Notes under the pieces: model-generated | The model's database searches: none | The model's input: the letters and a program-made list of their open reading frames with translations, nothing else | What the model was told of the DNA's origin: nothing | Assembly (NCBI GenBank): GCA_016704895.1 | Contig: JADIZG010000026.1 | Coordinates: 1-51,458 of the forward strand | Length of the DNA: 51,458 bases | Direction: 5' to 3' | Source of the DNA: Betaproteobacteria bacterium | Lineage (GTDB): Bacteria > Pseudomonadota > Gammaproteobacteria > Burkholderiales > Casimicrobiaceae | Shown: positions 44,345-51,458 of the stretch, piece by piece | How positions within the stretch are numbered: position 1 is the first letter of the stretch | Layout: the number at the start of each line of letters is the position of its first letter | Translations under genes and position numbers: made by a program

Positions 44345-45152
44345 TTAGCTGTTGGCGTTCGCGGGTCCTCGCGGGGGGCGGCGGGGGGGCGGCGGGGCGG
44401 GGGGCCGCGGGGCCGGGGGGTGGGTCGGGCTTGCGCCCGACGCCTTGCCCGCGACGATGGCGGTGAACGCGCGCACTCGCATTGCATTCGCGCCGAGGTC
44501 GCCCTTGCCGACGCGCGACACCGACCGGATGTCGATGCGGCTGCCGCCCTGGGCCGGCACGATGCGGATCACGACGTCGTCGCTGAAGCCGAACCACGAC
44601 GTCGTCGCCGTCGCCTCGATGCGCCCCGAGTCCGCGTCGGTGGCGACGATCGTCCATCCCAGCGAGCGCGCCGCGGTGAGCGCGGCGTCGAACGCGACGC
44701 CAGGCGCCTTCGCGACGACGATCGGCACGATGTCCGGGTAGGCGGCGCGCTGCGCGCTCGCGGCCGTTTCGCCTGCGTAGCCCGCCGGCACGGGCGCGGC
44801 CGCGCGGAGCGGCAGGATCGCGACGAACGCGGGCGGGTTCGCGGTGTCGGTCGTGATGTCGTTGATCAGCGGCAGCGCGCGTGCCTGCAGCAGCAGGACG
44901 ACGGGGACGGCCGCGGCGGACGTGGCCAGCACGAGCGCGACGACGAGCGCGCCGGGCCCGCGCGCACGGAGCCTGGGAACGAGCAGCGCGACGAGCGAGC
45001 GCCATGACCCCGAAAGTGGTGTAGGTGCCCCACTGAAGGATCGTGAATCCGGCGCGCCAGTCCCAGACGCCGAAGCGTGTGCCGAAGCCCGACGCGACGA
45101 TGGCGAGGGCCGCCGCGAGGGCGAGCACCGGCAGGGCGCGAGCGACGCTCAC
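44345..45152 (-). pseudogene. DUF1499 membrane protein, one-base frameshift
   Basis: The first part, from a GTG at 45152, reads two membrane helices (VARALPVLALAAALAIVASG, FTILQWGTYTTFGVMALA). Near 45000 the frame slips; the next helix (LVALLVPRLRARGPGALVVA) and the whole DUF1499 domain (INDITTDTANPPAFVAILPL, SWFGFSDDVVIRIVPAQGGS, DIRSVSRVGKGDLGANAMR) are in a frame one base away. The tail is Pro-rich (APRPPAPPPPRRPPRG) and GC-extreme. Either the gene is broken or the base is a sequence error; an isolated shorter product could start at the Met at 44932. The function of DUF1499 is unknown. Confidence 0.7.
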
Positions 45153-45358
45153 CGCCTCACCCTCCCGGCTCCGCGTCGACCGCCGAATGCCCATCCTCGT
45201 CCGCGGCGGCCAGGGACGCGGCGCAGGTCCCGTCGCGGCTTCGCGGTGTCGACGACGCGGAACGCGACCTCGTCCCGCCAGGCCTTGGGCGTCAGAAGGA
45301 TCTCGAGCCGTGGCGAGAACGGGATGGCGGGAATGAGGAAGATCGTCGGGGCGCCCAT
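45149..45358 (-). CDS. Small unrecognised ORF coupled to the DUF1499 gene
   Basis: A 69-codon frame starting MGAPTIFLIPAIPFSPRLE with a GGGAG-type ribosome-binding site, ending in a very Arg/Gly-rich stretch. Its TGA overlaps the GTG of the DUF1499 gene (GTGA), which favours a real or formerly real gene. No family is recognised, and the Arg/Gly-rich end could be the result of a frameshift. Confidence 0.35.
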   Translation of the reverse strand: MGAPTIFLIPAIPFSPRLEILLTPKAWRDEVAFRVVDTAKPRRDLRRVPGRRGRGWAFGGRRGAGRVRR

Positions 45359-45480
45359 CGTGGCGGCTCCCGTGGCAGCCCGAGGATCGTCTCACATCGC
45401 CGGCCGCTGACGCGAGTCCCGGCCGGTGCGGCCGACTCGATTCGGCGGCGAATGCCGGCGGGCCGGCATCGACCGTGCGG

Positions 45481-46662
45481 CTAACGACGCCCGCCCCTCC
45501 GGCAGGCGACATGCGCCGCGACGACCCTGTCCACGTGGCGATCGATCGTCAGTTCCGCGAGCGCGCGAACGCGTGCCGACGCACCCATTCGCTCCGCGAG
45601 ATCGCGGTCTCGCACGACCTGTTCCAGTGCCCGCGCGAGCGCGCCCGCGTCGCCCGCCGGCGCGAGGTATCCCGTCACGCCAGGCTCGACCTGCTCGGCC
45701 AGGCCGCCACTCTCGCTCGCCACCACAGCGGTCCCGCGCATCATCGCCTCGGCAGCGACGATACCGAACGGCTCCTCCCAGCGCGAGGGCACGGCCTGCA
45801 CCCAGGCCGCGCCGAGCGCGTGTTCCGCCTGCTCCTGCGCAAGGTGGCCGAGGAAGTCGACGGCGTCGCGGATGCCCAGCTCGGCCGCGAGCCGCTCGAG
45901 CCCGATCCGCTCGGGGCCGTCCCCGGCCACGATCAGCCTCGCCTCGGGCACCCGCTCGCGCAGGAGCGCGATCGCCCGCAGGAGCACGTCGACGCCCTTC
46001 TTGGGCACGAGGCGGCCCGCGAAGCCGATCACGGGTGTCGGCCCGAGCGGCGGGCGCAGAGGACGTACCGGCACGCCGTTGGGGATCGCCTCGTCGACGC
46101 GGATGCCTTCGGCCCGCAGCCGCCGCGCCACCCATTCGCTGTTGGCGACGACGCGATCGAACACGTCGAGCGCCGTCATCCGGCGCTGCACGAACGCGCG
46201 CGCCACGCCGGGCCACGACATGCAGCCCGCCGCATGGCACGCGACGCCCGCCCGATGGCGGCAGGGCGTGCCGTCGGGCAGCGTCTTCGTGTTGATCGGG
46301 CAGACGAGGTTGTAGTTGATGACGTGGAGCAGGCTCGGGAACGGCCGCAGCAGCGGCAGGACCAGCGGCGACAGCTGCGTCAGGAACATCTTGACGTGCA
46401 CGACGTCCGGCCGGAAGTCCCGCAGCACGGTGCGCAGGCGCGCCACCGCGTGCGGATTCGCCGCCTGCAGCACGCGCCGCAGCGGCGACACCGTGCCGAA
46501 GCACTGCTCGTCGGACACGAGCGGCAGCGGCAACGGGCGCGCGGTGCTCGTGAACAGGATCGCCTCGTGGCCCCGGCTGCGCAGCGCGTCGCGCAGCGCC
46601 ACGATCATCACTTCGGCGCCGCCGCTGAGCGTGCCGTAGTCGTGCAGCAGGAGAACCCGCAT
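45481..46662 (-). CDS. Family 4 glycosyltransferase
   Basis: A GT-B fold glycosyltransferase of 393 residues from ATG 46662 (MRVLLLHDYGTLSGGAEVM). A TTG four codons upstream (46674) would overlap the stop of the previous gene. The N-terminal acceptor domain is followed by the donor domain from about 220 (VIGFAGRLVPKKGVDVLLRA) and the EPFGIVAAEAMMRGTAVVAS E-x7-E motif that binds the nucleotide sugar. A Cys-rich insert (VCPINTKTLPDGTPCRHRAG) sits mid-protein. It probably adds a sugar in surface polysaccharide synthesis, together with the two GT2 genes and the Gfo/Idh/MocA gene upstream. Confidence 0.88.
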   Translation of the reverse strand: MRVLLLHDYGTLSGGAEVMIVALRDALRSRGHEAILFTSTARPLPLPLVSDEQCFGTVSPLRRVLQAANPHAVARLRTVLRDFRPDVVHVKMFLTQLSPLVLPLLRPFPSLLHVINYNLVCPINTKTLPDGTPCRHRAGVACHAAGCMSWPGVARAFVQRRMTALDVFDRVVANSEWVARRLRAEGIRVDEAIPNGVPVRPLRPPLGPTPVIGFAGRLVPKKGVDVLLRAIALLRERVPEARLIVAGDGPERIGLERLAAELGIRDAVDFLGHLAQEQAEHALGAAWVQAVPSRWEEPFGIVAAEAMMRGTAVVASESGGLAEQVEPGVTGYLAPAGDAGALARALEQVVRDRDLAERMGASARVRALAELTIDRHVDRVVAAHVACRRGGRR

Positions 46663-46670
46663 CGCGGCGC

Positions 46671-47648
46671 TCAAGGCATGAAGCGCGCGCGGTCCGCGGC
46701 GTCCAGGTGCGGCTCGCGATCCAGATCGTAGAGGCCTGCGTTCACGGCGCTGCGGCCCGCGCCGAACGCGAAGCCCGTGGCCTGGGCGACGGCGTCAAGC
46801 ACCAGCGCGAGCGCGAGCAGCGGCGCGATGACCGGCATCTCCGCACGGGCGGGGTGCGCGCGCAGCCCCGGCCACATCGCGCGCAGCCGGAGCAGCGGAA
46901 AGGCCGGGCTCGCCACCGCGTACAGCATTCTGCGCCCGCGCGACCATCCCTCGGCACGCGCGCGCGTGTCGGCGGACGCGCGCCCCGAGTGGAACCGCAG
47001 CCGCAGCATCGAGCGCGTCAGCGAGGGATTGAGGTGCCGCATGCGTGCGCCGGTCTCGCGAAAGAAGCGATGGCCGTCGCGCCTGAGCGTGTCGAGGAGC
47101 CCGCCGTCGCGCGCGAGCACGTCGGGCAGGCCGTCCCCGAGAGCGAGGAGCACGTCGCGCCGGAAGGCCGAGTTGTTGCGCGGGATCCGCGCGACCTCGC
47201 CGCCCCGCGCGGTCTCGTCGTGCCGGCCGTAGGTCATCAGGTGCTCGACCCAGCTCGTCGCCGTGTCCGTGTTCGCGGTCGTGATGATGCTGCCGACGGC
47301 CGACCACGGCCCCTCGAAAGCGCGCACGATCGCGGCGGCCCAGTCCGGCTCCGGATACACGTGGTTCTCGAGCAAAGCGACGAGCGGGGCGGTCGCGGCG
47401 CGGATGCCGGGGACGAACGCGCGCTCCACTTCGTCGAACGGCCCGATGTCGAGGCGGCGGCAATGGGCGAATCCGGCGGTCTCGGCGGGAGCGAGATCGT
47501 CGAACGAGCTCGCCTCCGGGCCGATGAGGATGACCTCGAGACGATCGGCGATCGTCTGCGCCCGCAGGTGCAGCAACGTCCGCCGCACGGTCCTGCCGCG
47601 ACCGCTCGAGGCGACGAGCACCGTCAGCGCGGGCGCCGCCGCCGTCAT
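46671..47648 (-). CDS. Family 2 glycosyltransferase
   Basis: A 325-residue GT-A glycosyltransferase: opening LTVLVASSGRGRTVRRTLLH, acceptor region LLENHVYPEPDWAAAIVRAF, RNNSAFRRDVLLALGDGLPD and a late RMRHLNPSL block. A hydrophobic stretch near 270-290 (VIAPLLALALVLDAVAQ) may anchor it. The ATG overlaps the stop of the upstream glycosyltransferase (ATGA) and its stop overlaps the TTG alternative of the GT4 gene, so the cluster is tightly coupled. The DxD-type motif is not obvious (ENHVYPE takes its place). Confidence 0.8.
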   Translation of the reverse strand: MTAAAPALTVLVASSGRGRTVRRTLLHLRAQTIADRLEVILIGPEASSFDDLAPAETAGFAHCRRLDIGPFDEVERAFVPGIRAATAPLVALLENHVYPEPDWAAAIVRAFEGPWSAVGSIITTANTDTATSWVEHLMTYGRHDETARGGEVARIPRNNSAFRRDVLLALGDGLPDVLARDGGLLDTLRRDGHRFFRETGARMRHLNPSLTRSMLRLRFHSGRASADTRARAEGWSRGRRMLYAVASPAFPLLRLRAMWPGLRAHPARAEMPVIAPLLALALVLDAVAQATGFAFGAGRSAVNAGLYDLDREPHLDAADRARFMP

Positions 47649-48533
47649 GCGCCCGCTCCGTCCTTGCGTCGCCATCGCGTACGCCAAGGCGCGCGCGACG
47701 CGGCGAGGAACCAGCCGCCGTAATAGCAGGCCACGCCTGCGACCAGCAGCGCGAGCAGGTAGGCGGCTTCGCCCCGCGACAGGCCGGAGGCGTCGACGGT
47801 GTCGCGGTAGATGCGCAGCCGCTCGGCGTTCCGCAGCGGCCGCGCGGGCACGATCGCCGAGTAGCGGCGCGCACTCCTGCCGTAGAGATAGGCCTTGCGG
47901 AAGTAGACGGCGGCCCGGTCGATCTCGAGGTGGTCGACCACGGCGTCCGGCTGGTAGCGCACCGCATCGACGCCCCAGCGTGCGAGCACGCGGTGCACGA
48001 AGATGACGTCCGAGCCGCGTGCACCCTCGTCGAACGGGCCGACGGCGTCGAACGCGTCGCGGCGGGCCGCCATGTTGTTCGTGTGGCCGTAGTAGACGGC
48101 GGGATCCCGGCTCCGGAGGACGAACAGTTCCTTGTGGTGGTCGTACTCGCCGAGGAGCCGCACCGCCGTCGTCGTTCCGGCGGGGCGGTCCCGGCCCATC
48201 ACCACCTGCACGGACGGATCGTCGAGCGGCGACGTCAACCGCCGCAGCCAGTCCGCCGGGGACGCAGTCGCCGTCGGTGAAGACGATCCATCGCCCCTGC
48301 GCCTGCGCGAGGCCGTGGTTGCGGGCGGCGTACGCGCTCTGCCTCGGCTCGGCGAAGAGCGAGACGGCCGCGTGACGACGCGCGATCGCGGCGGTGGCGT
48401 CGGTCGAGTTGTTGTCGACGACGATGATTTCGCGTGTGCGGGTCGACAGGTCCTGCCGCTCGAGGCCGTCGAGGCACGCTTCGAGCGTCCGCGCGGCGTT
48501 GAACACCGGTACGACGATCGAGATGTCGGTCAT
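47645..48533 (-). pseudogene. Family 2 glycosyltransferase, one-base frameshift
   Basis: The N-terminal half from ATG 48533 reads ISIVVPVFNAARTLEAC, VVDNNSTDATAAIARRH and VFTDGDCVP, a normal GT2 nucleotide-binding domain. At a GGGG run (48258-48261 on the plus strand) the frame slips. The other frame continues RRLTSPLDDPSVQVVMGR, YYGHTNNMAARRDAFDAVGP and GARGSDVIFVHRVLARWGVD, then a C-terminal membrane helix (YLLALLVAGVACYYGGWF). Removing one G gives a single protein of about 295 residues. The stop overlaps the next gene start. Confidence 0.8.
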
Positions 48534-49585
48534 GGCGCGACCGGGACGCCGTCGCGCCCCGAGCGCTCGGCCGCGAGCACGACTGCGAGGCTCGCCATCC
48601 CGTCGTCGAGATCGGGCTTCGCGGGGCCGCCACCGCGCGCCGCGGCGACGAACGCGTCGAGCGCGAGCGCGAACGTCTCGTCCCGGGGCGGAAACAGTGC
48701 GTCGCGCAGTGCGAGCGGGGTGCGGCCGGCGACGTCCAGCGCCCTCCGCAGGCGCGTCGCCCCCCGGAAGTCCCGGCGCTCGGACGACCGGTGCAGATGC
48801 GACGAGCGGTAGCGGTCGAACACGAGCCGGCCCCGCGTGCCATGGACCTCGATCCGGTCCTCCTCCACCGCCGCGAGCGACGCGCACAGGCAGACGAGTG
48901 GTCCCGTCGACAGCCGCAGCGCCGATGGTCGTGTCGCCTTCGCCTCGCGCAGACCGCGTGAGCGCGCTTTCCACCTCGACGACCTCGGCGTCGAACAGGA
49001 ACCGCACGAGGTCGACCTGGTGGCTCGCCAGGTCGAGCAGCGCGCCTCCGCCGGATTCGCGCGCACGCTTCCAATCCGGTAGCGTGCGTTGCGCACCCGC
49101 GAAGGCGGTCCGGATCAGCGTCACGTCACCCACGCGCCCGCGCGAGCTCATCGCTTGAACGCCAGCGCGAGCGGATGGAAGCGATGGTTGAAGCCAACCA
49201 TCCCGACGGTGCCGGCGCGTCGCCACGCATCCAGCATCCCGCTTCATCGCCGGCGGAGGTCGCGAGCGGCTTCTCCACATGAACGTGCAGCCCCAGGCGA
49301 AGCCCGCCGGCCGCGCGCGAGGTGCAACGCCGGCGCGGGCAGATCACGACCGCATCGAGGATGCGCGTCCAGCAGCTCGGCGAAGTCGGCGTGGAAGGTG
49401 GTAGCCGGCACGAGGGTCCGGCACAGGTCGCGCGCGTCGGCCATCGGGTCGGCGACCGCGACCAGAGCGACGCCGGGCATCGAAGCGAGGATGGGCAGGT
49501 GGAAGCGGCGCGCGATGCGTCCGGCGCCCAGCAGGCCGACGCGCAGGCGGCCCGCCCCGCCTGGGCGCCGCGCGCCAGGCAGCAC
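48530..49585 (-). pseudogene. Gfo/Idh/MocA-family oxidoreductase, multiple frameshifts
   Basis: Fragments of one NAD(P)-dependent sugar oxidoreductase of about 350 residues in several frames. From GTG 49585 (ribosome-binding site AGGGAAG): LRVGLLGAGRIARRFHLPIL and MPGVALVAVADPMADARDLC. Then, in other frames: HVHVEKPLATSAGDEAG (the EKP catalytic motif), VGDVTLIRTAFAGAQRTLPD, GGGALLDLASHQVDLVRFLF and finally EVHGTRGRLVFDRYRSSHLH to the stop. Such enzymes make modified nucleotide sugars, fitting the adjacent glycosyltransferases. At least four indels are needed. Confidence 0.72.
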
Positions 49586-49637
49586 TGCGGCTTCTTCCCT
49601 CGCTGCGCATCCGCGCGGCGCGACAGGGCCGTCTCCC

Positions 49638-50249
49638 TCAGCCTGCCGCGAACGCCAGGTCGATCGCGCGACGCAGCTCGTCGTAGTCCGCGCGTCACCG
49701 GGAACTGGGGAACTCGCGGATCGCGTTCTCGGGCGGATGGAAGAGGATGCCCGCGTGCGCCTCGGCGAGCATCGCGGTGTCGTTGTAGCTGTCGCCCGCG
49801 GCGACGACCTGAAGTTCAGCTCCTTCAGGCGCGTCACCGCCTCGCGCTTCTGCTCGGGCATGCGCAGCCCGGTGGTCGGCGATCATGCCGTCGCCGTCGA
49901 CCACGAGCGAGTGGCAGAAGAGCGTCCGGCAGCCCGAGCTGGCGCATGAGCGGGCGCGCGAACTCGTAGAACGTGTCCGACAGGATGATCACGCTAGTCA
50001 CTCCCTAGCGCATGAGAAGTCGCGCGCCCGGCATCGGTCCCATCGCGGCGATCCACGTCCACGGATCGCGGCGATACCAAAACCCGTGCCGCGAGGATCG
50101 CGAGCCGCGCGCCTTCATCAGCCTGTCGTAGTCCGGCGTCAAACGTCGCGCGCTCCCGTGCGCCGAGCTCAGGGATACCAGTGCGTTGGGCGAATTCGAT
50201 CCAGATCTCGGGGACGGGACACTTCGAGGTCGAGGCAGACGATGCGCAT
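49638..50249 (-). pseudogene. thrH: ThrH-type phosphoserine/homoserine phosphotransferase, multiple frameshifts
   Basis: The fragments order exactly like ThrH (about 205 residues): MRIVCLDLE at 50249, then PEIWIEFAQRTGIPELGARE, DYDRLMKAR, SDTFYEFARPLMRQLG (with small breaks), MPEQKREAVTRLKELNF, VVAAGDSYNDTAMLAEAHAG and ILFHPPENAIREFP, ending DELRRAIDLAFAAG before the TGA at 49638. ThrH is a HAD-fold enzyme with the nucleophile Asp in the first segment and GDSYND as the Mg-binding motif. The total span (612 bp) equals 204 codons, so insertions and deletions nearly cancel, which suggests scattered sequence errors rather than a dead gene. Confidence 0.8.
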
Positions 50250-50694
50250 GGAAGGCCGGGGAGGACTCGGGGACGAAGCCTGGGGGCGCGACGCCCTGAA
50301 ACAGGGCAGGACACGGGTCCCACTGCGCGAGAACCGGCATTCCGGACAATTCGCGGCGGGCGGGTGGCGAGGGCTGCCGGGGTGCGTGCGCAAGAGCATC
50401 AGCAAATCGCGCTCGTCCCCCGGGTCGAAGGACCGTTTCGTGTCCGGACGCTACCACTGGCGCTCAACTTCGTCGCGCCCGGCAACGGCCGCGGGCGTGT
50501 TCCACCGCGGGCATCGCAAGGCGAGACGCGTTGGACGACCGCTCTCGCGTCAGATGCGGATGTCCGAAGCAGGAGACGCTCATGATCGCATGCTGCGCGA
50601 GATGGGGTGCCGCTGGCGGCGAAGGCGTGGGGCAGCGCCGGGGGCCGCCGGGATCCTCGACCCGATGGCCTCGCGGTTGCGCCATGTCGGCCGA
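50250..50694. other. About 445 bp without a recognisable gene
   Basis: Both strands have short open frames here, but none matches a family I know, and codon use is irregular. Given the indel density on both sides a broken gene may be hidden. The segment ends at the promoter of the toxin gene. Confidence 0.4.
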
Positions 50695-50724
50695 TTGACC
50701 GTGGCATGCCAAAGCGGGCATAAT
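50695..50724 (+). promoter_or_regulatory. Promoter of the toxin-antitoxin pair
   Basis: TTGACC (50695-50700) and CATAAT (50719-50724) are separated by 18 bp, the best -35/-10 pair seen in the window. The toxin ATG follows 6 bp after the -10, so the transcript would be almost leaderless. Confidence 0.6.
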
Positions 50725-50730
50725 TCACCG

Positions 50731-51110
50731 ATGGCGCAAATCACCCGCAAGCCGGTCAAATGGGTGGGATCCGCTGAAAACGCTGTTACCTGGACACCAT
50801 ACCGGAGGATGAAAGGACGTGTTCGGGCACGCGATCCGATGTCGCGCAGGCCGGGAAGCATCCGGATGCCGGGCGGTGGCGGGTTCGGCTCAGCCAGCGC
50901 GCTGAGAGGTGGTCGAAGATTACCGGGGAGACACGTACCGTCCCGTCTACACCGTCAAGTTCTCCGGCTGGATCTATGTGCTGCTGTTTCAGAAGAAGTC
51001 AAAACGCGGCATCAACGCCGAGAAGGACATGGAACTGATCACGCGCGAGATTCAGGGCCGCGAAGAGCGACTTCGAAGCGTGGAAGCCAACACAAGGAGC
51101 ACGACGATGA
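50731..51110 (+). pseudogene. HigB-like toxin (Gp49/DUF891, RelE/ParE superfamily), frameshifted
   Basis: The start MAQITRKPVKWVGSA and the core VEDYRGDTYRPVYTVKFSG, WIYVL and FQKKSKRGI are diagnostic of phage-Gp49-like toxins, and the end SDFEAWKPTQGARR runs to a TGA at 51108-51110. The middle (KDVFGHAIRC, AGKHPD) and later parts (DMELI) lie in different frames, so several single-base indels interrupt the gene. These toxins are ribosome-dependent or similar RNases held in check by the downstream antitoxin. GC content appears lower than in the rest of the window, in keeping with a mobile module. Confidence 0.75.
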
Positions 51111-51452
51111 GGCCACAGTCAGGAAGTTGCCATCAGGCAAGAGCAGCGTCAATGACTATGCGGATCTGGGCTACTCCGCGCTGCCGAGATGCGGCGCAAG
51201 TCGCAACTCGCGGCCGGGGTCGCGCGTGCGATCAAGGCGCCATCGTCTGACGCAGCACAGGGCGCCGCCGAGCCACCCGGCATCGACCAATCGAAGGCAT
51301 CGCGCATCACGCGCCGGGCGGTTTCGAGGTAACCGGCGAAGCCAAGTTCGCTTGCTCGAACTGGTACGTTAGCAAACGGCTGGGGCGACGTTAAGATCGT
51401 CGTCGGCCCGGCTCGGCGCCGCACCGGCAGAATTGAGATCCAGTTCGCCTGA
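51107..51452 (+). pseudogene. HigA-like (XRE/HTH) antitoxin, frameshifted
   Basis: The ATG at 51107 overlaps the toxin stop (ATGA). In the best composite frame the product reads VRKLPSGKSSVNDYADLGY, MRRKSQLAAGVARAIKA, TGIDQSKASRITRG (the recognition helix of an XRE-type HTH), LLELVR and DVKIVVGPARRRTGRIEIQF, and stops at 51450-51452. At least three indels break it. The order toxin-then-antitoxin is that of HigBA. The product should bind the promoter at 50695. Confidence 0.72.
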
Positions 51453-51458
51453 CCTTCC

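Noticed and set aside
50250..50694. Short plus- and minus-strand open frames before the toxin gene
   Set aside because: No family motif, irregular composition and high local indel density make any call unsafe.

Overview
The window is a very GC-rich (about 70% by eye) bacterial segment, most likely from a betaproteobacterium of the Rhodocyclales/Burkholderiales kind. The evidence is a Thauera-type class I benzoyl-CoA reductase operon with its own 2-oxoacid:ferredoxin oxidoreductase, a ThrH-type phosphotransferase, a Pat-type acetyltransferase and the general gene style. The species cannot be named from the sequence alone.

Region 1 (1-9.5 kb) is an anaerobic aromatic degradation island. On the minus strand lies had-oah-dch-bcrC-bcrB-bcrA (bcrA runs off the left edge): the ATP-driven benzoyl-CoA reductase plus the three enzymes that hydrate, oxidise and hydrolytically open the ring. 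Divergently, korA-korB encode an oxoacid:ferredoxin oxidoreductase that would supply the low-potential ferredoxin used by the reductase. korB is translationally coupled to an unusual ferritin-like protein with a histone-H1-like Lys/Ala/Pro tail. The 188-bp divergent control region holds an FNR-like box and a CGGTA/TACCG palindrome centred on TGCA.

Region 2 (9.5-17.5 kb) holds a RidA protein, a Crp/Fnr-family regulator, a CbiM-like membrane protein and a sulfide-type cluster: DUF2892, RND adaptor, sulfide:quinone oxidoreductase-like flavoprotein, RND permease, DUF2892. A TGTGAT-N4-GTCACG site sits exactly 32 bp from a -10 element ahead of this cluster, and the recognition helix of the neighbouring regulator fits that site.

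Region 3 (17.5-45 kb) is mixed housekeeping and accessory content: a potassium channel, a sulfotransferase with a long repetitive coiled coil, a broken second channel, tRNA-Ile2(CAU), a Pat-type protein acetyltransferase, cytochrome b561, a ChaN-like lipoprotein, MFS, rhomboid, MarR, M3 peptidase, a formyltransferase-fold/ACT/ACT fusion, a split DUF808 protein, a CPA2 antiporter with a cyclic-nucleotide-binding domain, a short MgtE, an ankyrin protein, a thiol-redox/CcdA-like fusion, an FNT channel, two GNATs and DUF1499.

Region 4 (45.4-51.4 kb) is a glycosyltransferase/Gfo-Idh-MocA cluster, then thrH and a HigBA-like toxin-antitoxin pair. From about 48.2 kb rightwards nearly every gene is broken by several single-base indels, which looks more like a poorly polished contig end than biological decay. 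Isolated one-base shifts also occur in korA, the RND adaptor, DUF808 and DUF1499, at least two of them at GGGG runs, so reading-frame breaks anywhere in the window should be treated with caution.
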